A stretch of DNA of 64,000 nt, from the NCBI GenBank assembly GCA_017547655.1, contig JAFYPF010000029.1:1-64000 (forward strand), given 5' to 3'. The position numbers were made by a program, and so were the translations under genes. Source of the stretch: Clostridia bacterium. GTDB lineage: Bacteria > Bacillota > Clostridia > Oscillospirales > CAG-272. The notes under the pieces were generated by a model. The model was not told the DNA's origin. It did not search any database and worked only from the letters and a program-made list of their open reading frames with translations. This document shows, piece after piece, positions 62,296 through 64,000 of this stretch (position 1 is its first letter; each line of letters starts with the position of its first letter).

Positions 62296-64000
62296 GTGAG
62301 AAAAGCGTTAGCTGCGGTTACTGTTTTTGTGTTTGCGTTTTTCCTGTGCTTTACAGTATATGGAGTGGAAGATTCGAGTGTTGTGCACAATATAAGTCCA
62401 TTTGCAATAGAGTGTCTTGAAAGCGAGGTTCTTAACCGATTTTCCGAAACAAACGAGGGTTGGGATTCGGATATGTCGAATGTTAACGTAACTTTGTCGG
62501 AAGGTATCAGCGCGTTTCCCTTTGAGCCGTTAACCGATAACGGCAGTCTTGTCGTCAGAACGGAGGAGGCTTTAAACGGGGAGAAATATTATGTAGAAAA
62601 GGTTTATCGGGATTTTCTTGATTTATCGGATTATGCTACAATGATATTTTCAATGAATTGTACCGAAGTTGACGGCGCAACCTATCGTGTGAGGGTTGAG
62701 ATGTATTCGGATGCCGATATGTTCGTTTTTGTTGATGAGCTTGAAAGCTGTGGTTGGAACGGCGTGTGCGTCAACCTTTCTGCGTGGGAGGGGCGCCAAA
62801 GGATAAACAAAATAAAAATAGGTGTTAGTTTTGAGAGTTCTGTTGTTCAGAAATCCCGTTTTGAATATTATATAGACAGAATAACGTTGTCTGACAGAGC
62901 TGACGCATACTTTTGCGCATCAATCGGGGCTGAATACTACGATGTTGAGGGGGGGACTGTCAGTTATGTTGACGGTGTTCATTCGATATCGGGTGTTGGT
63001 GATAAATTGAGGCTTGGTTCGAGCGAGTTTATTTATGCGAATATGGGCGAAGCAAACAGCTTAAAGGTAGATTTTTATACCGAAGGGCTATGTCAAAATG
63101 TTAGACTTTGGGTTAAGAGGGGCGGAAATCCTTTGGTTGAGGAGTGCTATAAGCCTGTAAATACAGTTAAGAATTATTATTCGGTGTATTTGCCCTTGTC
63201 GGGGGAAAATATACAAAGAATAAGCCTGGTATTTGAGGGCGTAAAAATGGATACCGTCAGAATATACGGCATATCCCCTTGTTCCTCTTTTTTTGCAAAT
63301 GATAAAATCGGAATCGGAATAGATACTTGTGTTTTAAATTCAGGTACAGAAGAGGTTATAATACGAGGAAGTGTTGTTAAAGACAGCCTCGTAAGCGGAG
63401 GAGAAATTTATTTATTTGCAAATGAGTTGTGTGATAGCGTAGACGGTAAAACTCTGTCGGGAGCAGAGCCTATAGCAAAAACGAACATATCATCGGACGA
63501 CTTTATTTTCCGTATAGATTACGAAAAGGAAAAAGATGAAAGAGCTTATTTATATAAGAAATATACCGCAGCGCTTAAAATCAACGGTGAGTTTGCCGTA
63601 ATTTCCGCATCGAAATGTGTTACCAATCCCGAAACCCTTGCAGATGAAGATGTTGCGGCTCCGTCTACGAGAAGCGGAAAGGGTGTGAGGGAAACAAGCA
63701 TATCGTTTATGCAGGAGGTTGGGGCTTCCGATACGGCTGTTTGGGTTGATATAGGAAAATTCTTTGAAACAGAAGAAAGCGGAAGCGGAAAATTCGAGTG
63801 CGGAGGAAATCTTTTTTATTATAATAACGAATATTTTGACTCGTTAAATACGTTGATAAAAAATTATGCTGAAAAAGATATTGACGTTACTCTGGTGTTG
63901 GTTGTTTCCAATACCGGTAATGATGCGTTGAATCGAGTGATGATTCACAAGGACGCTGTTCTTGGGGCGGAGTTTTGCGCGTATAACACTGCGGATAGAC
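62296..64000 (+). CDS. Large secreted protein, partial (possible DUF5722-type glycoside-hydrolase-like protein)
   Basis: An open frame of 568 codons that runs off the window end. GTG at 62296 with AAAGGAGG 9 bases upstream starts a signal peptide (RKALAAVTVFVFAFFLCFTVYG, about 2-23). The first part (about 24-420) is beta-rich, with segments like jelly-roll carbohydrate-binding domains (about 60-190 and 215-330). From about 465 a domain begins with STRSGKGVRETS and EVGASDTAVWVDI, then a Tyr-rich strand and DVTLVLVVSN, which recalls the TIM-barrel DUF5722 proteins. The catalytic part is cut off, so the call is provisional. Confidence 0.75.
   Translation, partial: MRKALAAVTVFVFAFFLCFTVYGVEDSSVVHNISPFAIECLESEVLNRFSETNEGWDSDMSNVNVTLSEGISAFPFEPLTDNGSLVVRTEEALNGEKYYVEKVYRDFLDLSDYATMIFSMNCTEVDGATYRVRVEMYSDADMFVFVDELESCGWNGVCVNLSAWEGRQRINKIKIGVSFESSVVQKSRFEYYIDRITLSDRADAYFCASIGAEYYDVEGGTVSYVDGVHSISGVGDKLRLGSSEFIYANMGEANSLKVDFYTEGLCQNVRLWVKRGGNPLVEECYKPVNTVKNYYSVYLPLSGENIQRISLVFEGVKMDTVRIYGISPCSSFFANDKIGIGIDTCVLNSGTEEVIIRGSVVKDSLVSGGEIYLFANELCDSVDGKTLSGAEPIAKTNISSDDFIFRIDYEKEKDERAYLYKKYTAALKINGEFAVISASKCVTNPETLADEDVAAPSTRSGKGVRETSISFMQEVGASDTAVWVDIGKFFETEESGSGKFECGGNLFYYNNEYFDSLNTLIKNYAEKDIDVTLVLVVSNTGNDALNRVMIHKDAVLGAEFCAYNTADR

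Overview
The window is a chromosomal origin region from a low-GC, spore-forming anaerobic Firmicute. Gene order around dnaA, the sporulation genes spoIIE and spoVS, DnaD plus a DnaC/DnaI-type helicase loader, and RNase Y/YmdB/SpoVS synteny all point to class Clostridia, probably an uncultured gut lineage near Oscillospiraceae (inference). No prophage, IS transposase, CRISPR array or tRNA gene was seen.

Left part (1-9.5 kb). The edge is the leader and tandem sigma-A promoters of an rRNA operon that runs off the window on the minus strand. A plus-strand block follows: a small hypothetical protein, a dCMP deaminase, a low-molecular-weight phosphatase, rimI and tsaD; then a degenerate Rex-like regulator, dnaD and a dnaC-like loader; then a PLP aminotransferase. 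The Rex-like/dnaD/dnaC operon is preceded by five exact copies of the 9-mer TGTGGAAAA, the same DnaA-box variant found in oriC.

Origin (9.5-24 kb). The minus strand carries dnaA, dnaN, recF, remB, gyrB, a fruK-like sugar kinase, gyrA, a lipoprotein gene and tyrS. The plus strand carries rpmH, rnpA, yidD, yidC and jag. The dnaA-dnaN gap has the layout of a Bacillus-type unwinding module: two tandem DnaA boxes, a short GC spacer, TAG-like trios, then an AT-rich stretch. Strand composition appears to switch here.

Right part (24-64 kb). This is mixed housekeeping and accessory content: thiI, ogg, mnmE, an EF-G-like GTPase, an orphan MazF toxin divergent from spoIIE, an SGNH hydrolase, walJ-like MBL hydrolase, galactokinase, a HEPN/MNT pair, a Mor-family regulator, and a four-gene operon (LarA-type Ni-racemase, PHP phosphoesterase, gnd, PfkB-type sugar-acid kinase). 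Next come rny-ymdB-spoVS, an O-antigen-ligase-like protein, ackA/tmcAL, fba, an acyl-ACP thioesterase, yfcE, a LysR regulator, a second Rex with an intact NADH site, a DUF1846 protein, and a large secreted protein cut by the window end.

A two-hairpin dispersed repeat occurs in at least six intergenic gaps. The most interesting signals are the DnaA-box cluster ahead of the helicase-loader operon, the complementary degeneration of the two Rex-family proteins, the LarA-centred operon, and the repeat family.
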